A stretch of 64,000 bases of DNA from Diphasiastrum complanatum (Eukaryota; Streptophyta; Lycopodiopsida; Lycopodiales; Lycopodiaceae): assembly GCA_029204225.1 (NCBI GenBank), contig CM055097.1, positions 60,617,467 through 60,681,466 of the forward strand, read 5' to 3'. The notes under the pieces are model-generated. The model ran no database searches and was not told where the DNA came from. It saw nothing but the letters and a program-made list of their open reading frames with translations. Below are positions 45,334-56,917 of this stretch, piece by piece. Made by a program: the position numbers and the translations under genes. The first letter of the stretch is position 1; the number at the start of each line of letters is the position of its first letter.

Positions 45334-45978
45334 TGTGAAAGATTCAAGTAGTTTCATCACATTTTGCAATATTTCCATATTTGGCATATTGAGGCCAAAA
45401 CTTGTTTTAGACTTAGAGGTTGACTTTTCAAAGTTCATTAGTCTAAATTTCATTTGAATAAACACTTTTTGAAAGTGTGGGAAAGATAGAATGCGAGTTT
45501 GAGTAGATTCAATTTGAATAAGTTGGGTACATTGAATCTAGACCCAAAATTGGTAGGGTTAGCATTTTGGTGGGAAAGCCAAGTGGCCAAATAGGGTTTG
45601 GACCTGTTATAAAAGGATGTAACTCGTGGAGACAATCATCTTCTCTCTTCTCTATCTCATTTCATGCTTATACATGGTTTTCTTGGGTTCTACTATCCAT
45701 TGGTGCACTATCTTGGTGATTGTTTGCAATGTGTAGAATGATCTATATTTGCTATTTTTGGATCCACACGTGTGAAATACAGTAGCTTGCTGGTTTTGTA
45801 CGGACAACAACAGTACATAATCATTTCATTCAAGTTTGATCAAGTTCTATTAGTGTTTGCATCTCAAATTGTGTGTAGATGCTGATTTTTCTACATTGGT
45901 GAGATTGGTAGTGTATTTCTCTTTCTAACCAAAGATCATTCAAGTAGATTGGATCTTAAGGATCTGAAATCTTTCACA
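45334..45978 (+). repeat. 3' LTR of element G
   Basis: 645 bp, preceded by the polypurine tract GTTGAAGAGGGAG (45321-45333). CACACGTGTG is at 45765-45774. Confidence 0.93.
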
Positions 45979-45983
45979 TTCTC

Positions 45984-46817
45984 CACGGAATTTCTTGAGT
46001 AAACACTCTACATCCTTCAATCAGTAGGGCGACCCTGCTCCAGGCCTTAGATCGTGCTCAAATCGATCCACAGGCGAATTAGATCAAGAAAATTTGCGTG
46101 TGGGGAGGCGCGGCCGCAGACAAGGAGATCGCGGGTTGTTCGCGCGTGGAACCAGCGTGAGAGCGTAGCGTCTAGAAGGCCATAGCGACTGTAGGAGCGC
46201 GGATCAACGCCCAGATGCAGTTTGGACCTTTGGATGAGGTGTCAGATGCATTGACGGTCCAGAACTTGTGATGGGAGAGAAATGTGGACCACAAGATTTG
46301 GTTCAGCCATTGGATGGGCTTTGAACAGGGCCCTGAAGAAGTGAAGTGCATTCTGGCCTTCAACCTCATTAAAAATTTTCATACTAAAATTGGAGTTGGG
46401 TCCCTTCACAAGTGAAGAGTGAAGTTTCTTCAAGGTGAAGAAACAGTTCAAAAACTAGAAAAGTCCCTATTTTTGGGTCCTGTGCCCATTTTGACCCAAA
46501 CGAAAGGCTATAACCTCCAAACAAAGGGCACCCAGACTGTACTTGCAAGTACGGTGTAGCAAAACATAGTGATTATGGCGGAGAAAGTGTTCGGAGTACG
46601 CTAGAAGTGATTTCACCATTCCACTGGACACGTTGTTGGGAGTTGACGACTGAGTGCATTTCAGAAGGCGATGCCGATTTGGCTTTCAAATTGGTAGAAA
46701 AGCGGCGAGTGGCCTGGTAAGGAAAAAAGTGCAGGTCATTATTTTCAACTTCTGACATCACTGTTGGCCTCGGCATACTGTTCTTAGCCTAAGGCAGAAG
46801 TTTTAAGCAGTTTTGCG
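45984..46817. other. leader of element F, right of insertion G
   Basis: Untranslated leader, GC-richer than the surrounding DNA, ending at the gag start codon at 46818. No ORF is supported. Confidence 0.6.
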
Positions 46818-48944
46818 ATGGCAAACATGGGAGAGTCCATTTTGAGTGAAAGTAGCAAATTGGACGGGATTTCCAACTATGCAGTGTGGAAATTCAAAAT
46901 GAAAAACATACTGATGGAGAAAGACGTGTGGGAAGTTGTCATAGGTGATGAAAGAAGGCCGCCAAATGAAGTAGATATCAAAGTGTTTGACAAAAAGATG
47001 AGGAAAGCTTTGACCTTCATTAACTTGTCAGTGAAAGATCACATCATTACCCACATTTGTAATGCTGTTACATCCAGACAGGCATGAGATGTGCTAAAGG
47101 AGCAGTTTGAGACATCAAATCAGTCAACAATCATGTTTTTGAAGTCAAAGTTGAATAGTGCCCGCATGGAGCAAGGAGAGCACATTCAGACGTACATGAC
47201 CAGAATCAAGACAATGAGAGATGAACTGCATTCTATTGGTGAGCGCATATGTGATGTGGAGCTGGTGCACAATGCATTGTGCGGCATTGTAGAACCCTAT
47301 CAAATGTTTGTGAGTGGAATAGCATCAAGAGAAAGATTGCCAACCTTTGACGAGCTCACAGGAACCTTGATGCAGGAAGAGCAACGACGAGAAATGGTGA
47401 AAGCTAGACGTCAAAATACTGACGATCAGGCACTTGCGACATGCCAAAAACAAGGCAAGGGCAAGGGCAAGAAGAAGTCTAAGCAGCAATTTGCCAAGTC
47501 TCAGGAGGATGAGGGATCTTCCAATAAAACTAAGAAGAAAGGCAAGTGCTTCCACTGTGGTAAAAAGGGCCATTGGAAGAGTGAATGTCGCAAATTCCTG
47601 GCGAAACAAGGCAAGGGGAAACCAAAACAAGCAAGTAACCTTGTCGATGAGGGTGAGATTGAAGACTCTAGCATCTTCATATCTGCATTGTCATCTAATC
47701 AAGATGATCAAGCATGGTATATTGAGTCGGGAGCCACAAGACACATGACAGTTAACAAGATTTGGTTCAGTAGTTTGAAGGTGTTGGATAATGGAACATC
47801 TATTTCACAAGCAAATGGTGAGGTGTGCAAGATCAAGGGGATAGGCACCATTTCAATCCAACTACCTGATGGCAAAAGCGGAATGATCAGGGAGGTACTT
47901 TACGTACCAGGTTTGAAGAGAAATCTACTTTCTGTTGGAGTCATTACTGATCAAAAGTTGAAAGTAGAATTCGCCCATGATCATTGCTTTGTGAAGGATG
48001 TGAACCAAAAGTTCAAAGTTATTGCGGATGGAGTAAGAGAGCCCAATACAAAATTGTATAGGTTGAATGCTACAATTAAAGGGCAACATGGACTTGTATC
48101 GTCCATTCCATCACAAACTGAGTTGTGGCATAAGAGGCTTGGTCACTTGAACTTGGGAAGCCTCAGTTTGATGAGAAAATTGGAGATGGTAACAGGATTT
48201 CCTACCATAGAAGATCACTTGAAATCGATGTGCGAATCCTGTGTATATGGGAAGCAGCATCGAGAGAAGTTCAATAAAGGGGGTGTTGCAAGAGCAAAGA
48301 ACATCTTGGATTTAATCCACACAGATTTATGTGGGCCTATGAGGACCATGTCCTTAGGTAAAGCCTTCTATTTCATGACCTTTATTGATGATATGTCACG
48401 TAAGACGTGGATCTACTTCTTGAAGAAGAAATCAGATGCATTTGATAACTTTAAGAGCTTCAAAGCATTGGTCGAAAATCAGACAGGTAGGAAGATCAAA
48501 GTCTTAAGATCAAATAGTGGAGGTGAGTACAAGTCTAATGAATTCAATGATCTTTGTGATCAATGTGGGATTAAAAGACAATTTAGGCAAGCTCATACTC
48601 TTGCTCTCAATGGTGTAGCTAAGCGCAAGAATCGTACGATTGTGGAAAGTGCCAGATCTATGCTAGTTGAGATGAAACTACCAAAAGATTTTTGGTCAAA
48701 AGCATGTAGTACGGCAGTCTATCTTCAAAATAGAAGTCCTACCATTGCCATACCAAAGATAACACCTGAGAAAGCATTTACGAAGAAGAAGCCAAAGGTG
48801 AACCACTTGCAAATATTTGGATGTAAGGCCTTTGTACACATTCCTAAGGAAGAGAGACATAAACTTGATGTAAAAGCTATCAAGTGCATATTTCTAGGAT
48901 ATGATGATCGTGTGAAGGGCTATAGATGTTTTGATCCAGTGTAA
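46818..48944 (+). pseudogene. copia gag, protease and integrase of element F
   Basis: Starts MANMGESILSESSKLDG. A Trp codon is TGA at about 47086-47088; the rest is open to 48944. Zinc knuckle CFHCGKKGHWKSEC is intact. Key residues are altered: the protease reads WYIESGATRHM (Asp to Glu), the integrase LRSNSGGEY (Asp to Asn, about 48512) and NGVAKRKNRT (Glu to Lys, about 48621). The zinc-binding domain (ELWHKRLGHLN ... CESCVYGK) is kept. An in-frame TAA ends this part after GYRCFDPV. Confidence 0.92.
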
Positions 48945-49625
48945 AACAAAATCCATATAGGTCGTGATGTTATCTCTGATGAATCCAAGATGTATGAAGA
49001 CGAGGATGCTGAAAAGATAGACACATCCACTGGGAAAGATGGTATAGTGAGGATACCACATGATGATGATCCATTCATTGACCTTCTGAGTGATGAACAT
49101 GAGGATACATCTCAAGATACTACTACTCAACCTCAAGAGACAGGTTGGAGAGGTAGGGACAAACCTTTTAGTGCAAGAAGGATTGAAGTTGCAGGTGACA
49201 AACGCAAGGAGAAGGATGTACTGTGGGATAAATTTTCACCAGGAAGCCGATCACCTGACAGGAAGCTCCCTAAGTGGTTTGGGAGATTGTTGGAGAGCCG
49301 TGACATAGATGACTTTCCAGGATCATCTAACCAGGGAGAGCTACGAAGATCAACAAGAGAGAAGTCACTACCTGAAAGGTATGAAGCAAATTATGCTCTC
49401 TTATCCAGCATTATTCAAACCAAAGAACCTTTGACTTATGGTGAAGCGAAGGATGATGACATTTGGGTCAAGGCCATGGGAGAGGAGATGGAGTCAATTG
49501 CTAAACATAGCACATGGGACTTAATAGAACCACCAGTTGGCAAGAAACCCATTGGTTGCAAATGGGTATACAGGACTAAGTACCATGCAGATGGAAGTAT
49601 ATCAAAGCACAAAGCAAGTTGGTGA
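48945..49625 (+). pseudogene. integrase tail and RT start of element F
   Basis: In frame after the TAA it reads NKIHIGRDVISDESK, a variable linker, then KAMGEEMESIAKHSTWDLIE, KKPIGCKWVYRTKYHADGSI and SKHKA. A frameshift at about 49617 ends it inside RT. Confidence 0.88.
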
Positions 49626-50962
49626 TCAAAGGGTACGCATAAAATAAAGGCATCGACTATGAGGAGACCTCTGCGCCGGTTTGTAAGTGGAATACTCTAC
49701 GTCTACTTATTGCTTTAGCTTCACATTTTGGTTGGCCTTTGCATCAGATGGATGTGAAATCTGCTTTTCTAAATGGTGAGTTAGAAGAAGAAGTGCTCAT
49801 GGATCAACCTGAAGGCTTTGTAGCGAAGGGACGGGAAAATAAAGTATGTCGCTTGAAGAAAGCGCTTTACGGTCTTAAACAAGCACCACGTGCGTGGTAT
49901 AGTAGGATTGATGCCTACTTTCGTTCAAAGGGGATGGTGAGAACACATTCTGGTCCAAATCTATATGTCTTATGCTTTGATGGTATGGTTGCTTTGATTG
50001 CTCTTTATGTTGATGACTTGATTATTATGAGAAATAATCAAGAGATGATAAACATGATCAAGAAATACCTCATGGAACAATTCGAGATGATAGATCTCAG
50101 CCTGATTCATTACTGCCTTGGAGTAGAAGTGTGGCAAAAAGGACATGAAGTGTGTTTAACACAGGTGAAGTATGTCAAAGAGTTGATGCACAGGTTTAGG
50201 TTGCAGGATTGCAAGTCAGTAAACACTCCTATTGAACCATGTAAAAAGCGTTCTAAGCTTGATGAGTCATAGTCATTTGATGCTATGCTGTATAGATAGT
50301 TAGTAGGGAGCTTGATTTACCTTACCACGACTAGACCAGATATATGCTATGCTGCTGGCATTGTAAGTCAGTTTATGGCATCACCTACGGAAATGCATTG
50401 GAAGGCAGCTAAACGCATTTTGCATTATGTGAAAGGCACTTCAGAGTATGGCTTCATTTACAGGAAGCATGATGGTTTACCTGAGTTGTGTGGCTATGTG
50501 GATGCGGATTGGGGAGGTGACTATGATGATCGTAGATCCACCACAAGGTATGTATTCTAGTTTTGTGGTAGTTGCTTTTCCTGGTCTAGTAAAAAGCAAA
50601 GTACAATTGCTCTTTCCAGCACAGAAGTAGAGTATAAGGCAATGTGTAGTGCAGCACATGAAGCTATATGGTTGAGACAAATCTTGGAAGAAATTGGCAT
50701 GAAGCAGAAAAATCCCACGACTTTACATAGCGACAGTCAAAGCGGCATTTAGCTAGCAAAGAATCCAGTGTTCCATGCGAGAACTAAACACATTGAGATT
50801 CAGTATCACTTTATACGTGAGAGGCTGCTGAGTCATGAAATTCATGTTGTTCATTGTAGCACAGAAGAACAACTAGCTGATATTTTCACTAAGCCACTTA
50901 CTGGAGAAAAGTTTGATAAGTTTAGATCAAAGCTTTCTGTACTTAAATTTTGTGAACCTTAA
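49626..50962 (+). pseudogene. RT and RNase H of element F
   Basis: RT: MDVKSAFLNGELEEEVLMDQ, ALYGLKQAPRAWYSRID, ALYVDDLIIM (about 50001-50030), YCLGVEVWQ. RNase [60 protein letters not shown] and LADIFTKPL. Stops lie near 50270, 50299, 50558 and 50750. The end (KFCEP) is 38 bp from the 3' LTR, with AAGGGAGAG as polypurine tract. Confidence 0.9.
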
Positions 50963-51010
50963 AGCTATGTATATGACTGTATAAAAAGTAGACTCTACTT
51001 TAAGGGAGAG

Positions 51011-51284
51011 AGTTAGAATTAAAGTAGAATCACTGTGTTACTGTACTGTGGGTCCTATCAGTGGATAAGGATCAGTTGGCCTCGCCACGAGGCAAGTTGA
51101 CAGGACACGCTTCCCGCCAACGACAACCTGGGTCATGCATGGGTTGCCTGAGTGAACAACTATATGTACAGTGTAATCTCATTTTGAGAAATACAGTTGC
51201 TATGTGAGCTTGCTATGGAGAGTGTTTTCTATCTGTGTTATTGTGTAGCATGATCTGTGTTCCTGTGCAAAGCAAATTCTAAGT
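51011..51284 (+). repeat. 3' LTR of element F
   Basis: 274 bp, the same ends as the 5' copy, preceded by TTTAAGGGAGAG (50999-51010). Confidence 0.9.
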
Positions 51285-51401
51285 GTATCATCTACATTTG
51301 GATATTTCTAATGATTTGGCACCCATACAGAGACGAGGAGGCAAAGGAGTTCCAATATCTATTGCTAATCGTTCCTGTTATAGAGCAGAAGGAAAAAAAA
51401 C

Positions 51402-53946
51402 TTGGATTTGTGGACTGACGGATCATTGTATCCTCATGATCCTAGCACATTGACTCATCCCACATTCTCTTTAATAACTAATCTAGTAATATGGATATGC
51501 AATGGGCATACTGGATTATTAGGATATTGTGAGAGATTGCAAAACTATGGAAATCAGTTTTCAATGAAAAAAATTCACTTTTTAGAATGTGAGTTGATAC
51601 GCATATCCTCTTTTTATCAAAAAAGAGATTGTCATGTCCAAAAGACTTTAGAGGAAAATGAACAACTTACAAGAAACAATGAATCATTACAGAAGAATAA
51701 TAAATCATCACAGAAGAATAATGAGTCATTAGATATCATTCGATATCAAATCAGAACTAGATCGAATGCAATCAATCTTACAATCTATTCGTATGGAAAA
51801 ATTGCAATTACTGAAGGATGTGGAGGAGGCTAAGAAGGAGGAGACTAGGAGTAAGAAGCGAAAGCGAGAAAGTCGCAAGGATATTCAGACTCTTTCAAAA
51901 GGAGGTCATCGAAATAGAAGAATTCAAGCCTCAAGTAAGCATACTCTGATTTTTTGTAACTTGATTAGTGACATATGGTTTTATTTCTGCTACTATGTTG
52001 TTATGCTAACTATTTGGTTTTTTTTTTTTGCAGACCCGCATTAGTAGCTCATCAGAATATAAAGGACAATGCATCAATTGGAATGTCGTTGGGCTCAATA
52101 TTGACAGGCAAATCCACTGAGTGTATCATGATGAACAATAGGAGTTCTAATGTAAAGTCCAAAATTGTAGAGTCTTTGATGATAGACATTCAGAAAATTT
52201 TAGATAAAACTATAGTTCAAGGTGCCTATGATTTTGCTGGTATTAGCAGAGAAGCATATTCAACAATATTTTAACTTATTAGGGATGCCTTTAAGCAAGT
52301 TCGGATTAGAAAAGTCCCTATCCCTAGGCCATATCACTTGAAGATAGAGAGAAATACATTGAACTTAAGTATGAATAAAATCATTAGTACCCCATTTTAT
52401 ATAGAGGAAGTGTATGAAACTGATGGAAGATCCATGTCCTATAATTCATCAAACAACTTCTTTGTTGATCTAAATCACTTGTTAACATACATGGTCACAT
52501 TTTATGATATAACCTTAGAAAAGGTGAATGGTAAAATAATAATAGTACTTAAGTTAGATGAGTCAGAGATTGTGAAAGGGCAGAAGATGGAGAGAGTTAG
52601 TATCTCATGAATGGTGCACTATCACAAACAATGGACCAAGGAGACTTCAAATTTAGTGTCCAGTCCGAAAATGATATATGGTGGTTGGCAGCTTTTCAGG
52701 TGATTATTTTCTTTATTAACTAAGTTTTATTCCTTACCTTGGTCCATAATTCATATTTAACTAAATTGGTTTTATTCATTGGACAGGTATTGAAGGATTC
52801 TCTAGGATATCCTACCCTCGGATCATCAAGGACCATATGGAAGGAGTATTTCTCAAAGTTCCAAGAGTTGGAGACTTCAAAGTTGAATGACACTTAGCAG
52901 GTGATTTAAAAACATTGAAATGCGTGTATAATGTCTCTCACGGTGCTACATCTAAGCATCCTTGTTTATATTGCATGAAAATGGCAAAAGATGTAACTAG
53001 AAGTACAGGGATTACTAGAGAAGATGCAGATCCAAACTGGAAGCTAGTATTGCCTATTCCCTTGAAAAATGTGCATGTCTGCACTCTTCATGCAGAAGCT
53101 AGGATAATAGAAAAGCTCGTTTATCTTCATATAGTCTTTGCATGGAATAATAAGCCAGCATCAGTTGCGAAGGAAGCTATTTGTCGGTTAGAAGATGTTT
53201 TATCAAAAGCAGGACTACATAAGGGACATGTCAAAATACAAAAAGATGAAAAGCTTTCTGGAAAGTTAGAAAATATGCCAACTAATCCAAGCATCGGAGG
53301 AGCAAAAGCACGTCAATTCCTATCAAACCATACTAGTAAGGCTTCAAACATTCAACACTCAGTCTGGAAAGAAATCGTTGTTGCCATTGAAGACTTAGGA
53401 GTGACCCACAAATCAAGATTATTGAAAGTTGATGTATGGAGAAAGCTTGATAGTATGATTAAGATATTAAGAAAAGACAAATTTTTTGATACTGATAAGA
53501 GAGCTCTACAAAAGACTTGTGTCGATTTTGTTGATGCAGTATCAAAAGCATGGGGAGAAGATCACATCACTCATTACATGGTTAGTATGCATGCTCAGAG
53601 TAGCTTTCTATTCACCAGTATATCTTGCTCCAAGTCTAGGACTGACGTTACCATTTTGACACTTCCTCTGTATAAAATGGGGTACCAATAATTTTATGCA
53701 TACTTAAGTTCAATGTATTTTCTCTGTCTTCAAGTGATATGACCTAGCGATCATACTAAGAGATCATACATCATTTTTTGCAAACACATACGGAGGCCTA
53801 AGTGTCTGGTCATCACAAGGGATGGAGAAGTCACATTGGCAAGCACGGGCAACATTTCATCGAAATACACAACATGGAGGAACCAATGAAAAACGAAACT
53901 ATATTTTTCAATTATTTCAGTGGTTCTACCATAGAGTTCAAATTTG
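51402..53946 (+). pseudogene. spliced, DDE-like transposase relic of unusual type
   Basis: Likely exons are 51402-51934, 52034-52699, 52787-53580 and 53735-53946, with GT...AG borders and pyrimidine-rich acceptors. Exon 1 ends in a charged coiled coil (KDVEEAKKEETRSKKRKRE). Exon 2 has RPYHLKIERNTLNLSMNK and KIIIVLKLDESEIVKG. Exon 3 has AGDLKTLK, HGATSKHPCLYCMK and a long helical part. Exon 4 has FFANTYGGLSVW and SSQGMEKSHWQARA. Asp (KLDE), Asp (GDLK) and Glu (QGMEK) could form a DDE triad with a CxxC zinc site after the second Asp. From memory, uncharacterised transposase-like proteins of animals show this order. Stops at 52272 and frame breaks near 51765, 52610 and 52895 show it is dead. Confidence 0.5.
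51670..51740 (+). repeat. short in-frame repeat coding NNES/KKNN
   Basis: Three units of about 21 bp (ACAGAAGAATAAT(A/G)A and variants) encode NNESLQKNNKSSQKNNESL in the first exon of the transposase relic. Confidence 0.6.
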
Positions 53947-54184
53947 ACAGATCACAAAATCTTCAAATTATGACAAATTCAGAAAAGCTTGCATATTCAT
54001 TGAGCAACAAAAAAGCTAAAAATTCAGAGATACAAAGTTGCTACAAATGTAAATTGTATTCAAAATTTTCAATATATATAAATTATCATTCAGAGGTATT
54101 TGATACATCCTCTTGTCCAATTGTTGTGCTATCATGCAGTAATTCTCTACTTGCATATGCATCCAGAAGATGCGCATTGTCCTT

Positions 54185-55418
54185 TTAACCACTCAATTCT
54201 ATATATGTTGCATACAATGAATAATGGGAACTCCTTAATGGTACATTCCCATCTACAAATCCTAATATGTTTAAAACATAAGATCTCTTCACAAAAATTA
54301 TTTTATTTGCTCTCGCAAATTTATGTCCACCTAAATAATAAGATAAGGCTTTCACAGCCATTATCATTGCCTCTCCAACTGGACTAATTTCAATGCAAAT
54401 TTCATTATTTTGACAGTGCCTCAAGTAGTGGCCGAGGCCACTGTCCCTGTGGAAAGATGATGAATATTGTCTGAAGCTCCCTCGACGAGTAGCAAAGTCA
54501 TTGATAAAAAGTGTATTCTGCAATTACAAAATTGGAGTTTTTTGCACAAATTAAATTCAGCAAAACACATACATCAGATAAACAAACATACAGTAAAACT
54601 TTTAAACTTACGCATTCATCATCATCTGCTACAACTACATCGGGATGATCTATATTGTGACCACTCATTGAAGAAGAGTCATCAACAAATTTCATAACCG
54701 ATGGACGAGGGAATCCCAGCTAGGCTTGGAATGAAATAAATTCCTCATCAGAAGGCAAACTTCGTCCATGAGCACTAACATTTGCCATAGCCCAAGACAA
54801 ACATTCCTCACCAGTCAGAATTCCCTCCTCATCATCACAGTCAATGCCCGACACTAAGTCTTCAATTTCAAAATCAACAATGTCAGAGAACTCAGTAACG
54901 GTGCTTGACAATACACAAAGCACCTCATCCTCACGATAATCGAAAAAAACACATAAATCTACCGTTGTAATATACACATCTTCATTTATATAATATTTTG
55001 GCAAACCAAAAAAGCATTTAGCATATACACTAGCAGTATTTTTCTCAGTATTGGCATTAGAGCCAATGAAAGCATCCCTCAACATATCAGTATCTACACT
55101 CAAATATTCATTGTCTTTATCAGGAGTATCGACCAAGAAATGACTAATATCCTTTATAGAATGTTCAGTAGTGGAAGATGAAGGCATCTCAGTATCAGGA
55201 ATCGAAGTATTTGACTCTACTGGGATTTGTACCAAAAGGAAAAACACAAATCCGGTCTGATACTCTAGAAAATGACATTTCCGATGACAAACATTACATT
55301 CACTGGAATTCTTAAACAAATTGATCGCAAAGATTGGAGGGATACTGACTATATCCCTGAATCTGATATACCGGTCATAAAGAAACATCAGGACTTTGTT
55401 GTGCCATACTGAACACAT
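54185..55418 (-). pseudogene. spliced ORF of unknown function facing the transposase relic
   Basis: On the minus strand a frame from 55418 to 54612 joins 54517-54185 across a 94-bp GT...AG intron in phase 0. One TAG stop lies at 54720-54722. The first exon is acidic (DIVDFEIEDLVSGIDCDDEE) and has CNVCHRKCHF near its start. A possible acceptor CCCAG near 55221 means it may begin later. The last exon has RDSGLGHYLRHC and GEAMIMAVKALSYYLGGH. I recognise no family. Its place just downstream of and convergent with the transposase relic suggests it may be a second gene of the same transposon. Confidence 0.45.
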
Positions 55419-56199
55419 TTAGAAAAGGCCGGAAGAGGGACTTGAAGTACTCTATGCGCTGGCTCTCTTTTTTGCTTTCCATCCATGCCAAGCGGGTCAC
55501 CATAATGCCCAAAGATTTTCAAATTCTACATAGAATGAGGGAGAGAATTTGTAGACTTCACAAGGGTGAACCCGCTGCTCCCTAGGACAAACCCCTTGAT
55601 AGGACCAACCTTCCCACTAAGAGGCCTTGCAAGCAACCTGCCCCTAGAAGGAGCAAGCCATCCTCTTCTCAGGCTCCCAAAAAGGTCTGACGTATGAACC
55701 TCCAAGCTTCCACATCTGAAAGTGATGGAATTGTAAATACTGTAGCTCTTGATACTGTGATTGATTTAGCTACAAAAATTTTGGACATTCCCTCCATTGT
55801 AGATTCTCTCCCGCCTCCTCCCGTTAATGTCACACCTATAGCATATTTAGATTCTGATGAATATTTAAAATTTGAGAAAGATATTTCAGATGCGATAGAT
55901 AGTATTGGCATGCCAATCCTCTTCCAAATAGAAGAGATTGGTTTTACTCTTAATTATAGAATCCCAGATTGTACGCATATGAAGGATAAAAGGGCCTCTA
56001 TCAGCGATCCAGTGATTGACTGCAATATGATATTGCAAGGGATTCTATGAAAGAAACTTCTCAACAATTTTTTTCTGCAAGGCATCAAGGACAACAACGA
56101 CACTTTGTCGGACTGTATCCTTGGTGCTTGCTCACCTGCTATGAAGTTTCTGTTGATGCCTTTGTTGATTTTCACACGTGTGGACTGTCCACTACATGT
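55419..56199. other. unassigned DNA with open frame 55694-56050
   Basis: The plus-strand frame at 55694-56050 (118 codons; LDSDEYLKFEKDISDAID) continues in frame, with stops, from about 55507 (MPKDFQILHRMRERICRLHK). It may be a decayed coding exon. No family is recognised. Confidence 0.3.
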
Positions 56200-56899
56200 A
56201 CTTGTGATCTCCTAAGGTGTGTAGATGCACCAAGATCAAGACTAGATTGAGATTCAAGATCAATCTTGAATCCTATGGCAAAAATACACTACTACATGCA
56301 TTCAATCACTTCCAACTCTCACTCACACGTGTGGGAAGTATTCAAAAAATAATCTAAGTAAAAACAAGCTGCTCTCCTCGGGTAGAGAGAGAAAATGCAT
56401 CAAGAGCTCTCGGGTAGAGAGAGAAAGCTAGAAATCCAAAAACTCACAAAATCCATGAAATCACCAAATCAATTGATTTCAAAATGAGGAGTACAATGAT
56501 ACTAGTAGGTCCACGACCTACCACTATGCTTAACTATGATTGGACCACATTTTGTCACCTCTTGATCCTATTGGATCATTGATCTATGCACCTCTTAATT
56601 CTATTGGACTATATTCAAGCACACCTCAATTTCCTATTGGACCTCACAAGGTTCCACCTCTATATCCTATTGGACCTCTTGGAATTCATCAAACAAAAAC
56701 TTTACACTTGTCTACACTCTAATTAGCAAGTGTTTAGCCTCTTACTCTATTTTGGCTCAATAGTGGCATTACAAGTGGAAATGCATAATTTGCCATCTAT
56801 GCCAAATTTATTCCTATCAACATCCTACACCTAGATGCTTGATGTAAAAAACATAAGACCCCTATATCTAACATAGATAATCTTTTTCAATTCTTCACA
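56200..56899 (-). repeat. 3' LTR of element D
   Basis: Begins TGTGAAGAATTG at 56899 after the purine-rich TTTTTTAGGAGGAG. The distal end is not certain, since no second copy exists. It contains a cluster of CCTATTGGACCTC-like units (about 56530-56690), a duplicated CTCTCGGGTAGAGAGAGAAA (about 56376 and 56408) and CACACGTGTG at 56324-56333. Confidence 0.6.
56530..56690. repeat. irregular repeats of TCCTATTGGACCTC in LTR D
   Basis: At least five variants of (T)CCTATTGGA(C/T)C, each followed by CACCTC or similar, occur at spacings of about 25-40 bp. Confidence 0.6.
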
Positions 56900-56917
56900 C
56901 TCCTCCTAAAAAATTAT

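Larger units (their letters stand above)
40163..45978 (+). mobile_element. Ty1/copia element G, complete but with frame breaks
   Basis: LTRs of 649 and 645 bp, exact primer site, gag, protease, integrase, RT, RNase H and polypurine tract are all present. Flanks TTCTT (40158-40162) and TTCTC (45979-45983) differ at one base. It is the full-length relative of element A. Four lesions are seen: a 1-bp deletion in gag (about 42008), a frameshift before the integrase core (about 42840-42870), a TAG stop at 43717-43719 and one extra T in RNase H (about 44965). The second and fourth are shared with A. Confidence 0.93.
39411..51284 (+). mobile_element. Ty1/copia element F, host of element G
   Basis: Two 274-bp LTRs (39411-39684, 51011-51284), an exact primer site and a polypurine tract flank a complete but mutated gag-pol. 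Element G lies in the leader between primer site and gag. Flanks GTGTC (39406-39410) and GTATC (51285-51289) agree at four of five bases, as expected for a decayed target duplication. It has many stops and altered catalytic residues, so it is dead. Confidence 0.93.

Noticed and set aside
56173-56899. exact left end of LTR D
   Set aside because: Several TG starts are possible (for example near 56179 or 56220); without a second LTR none can be chosen, so the boundary is given as approximate.
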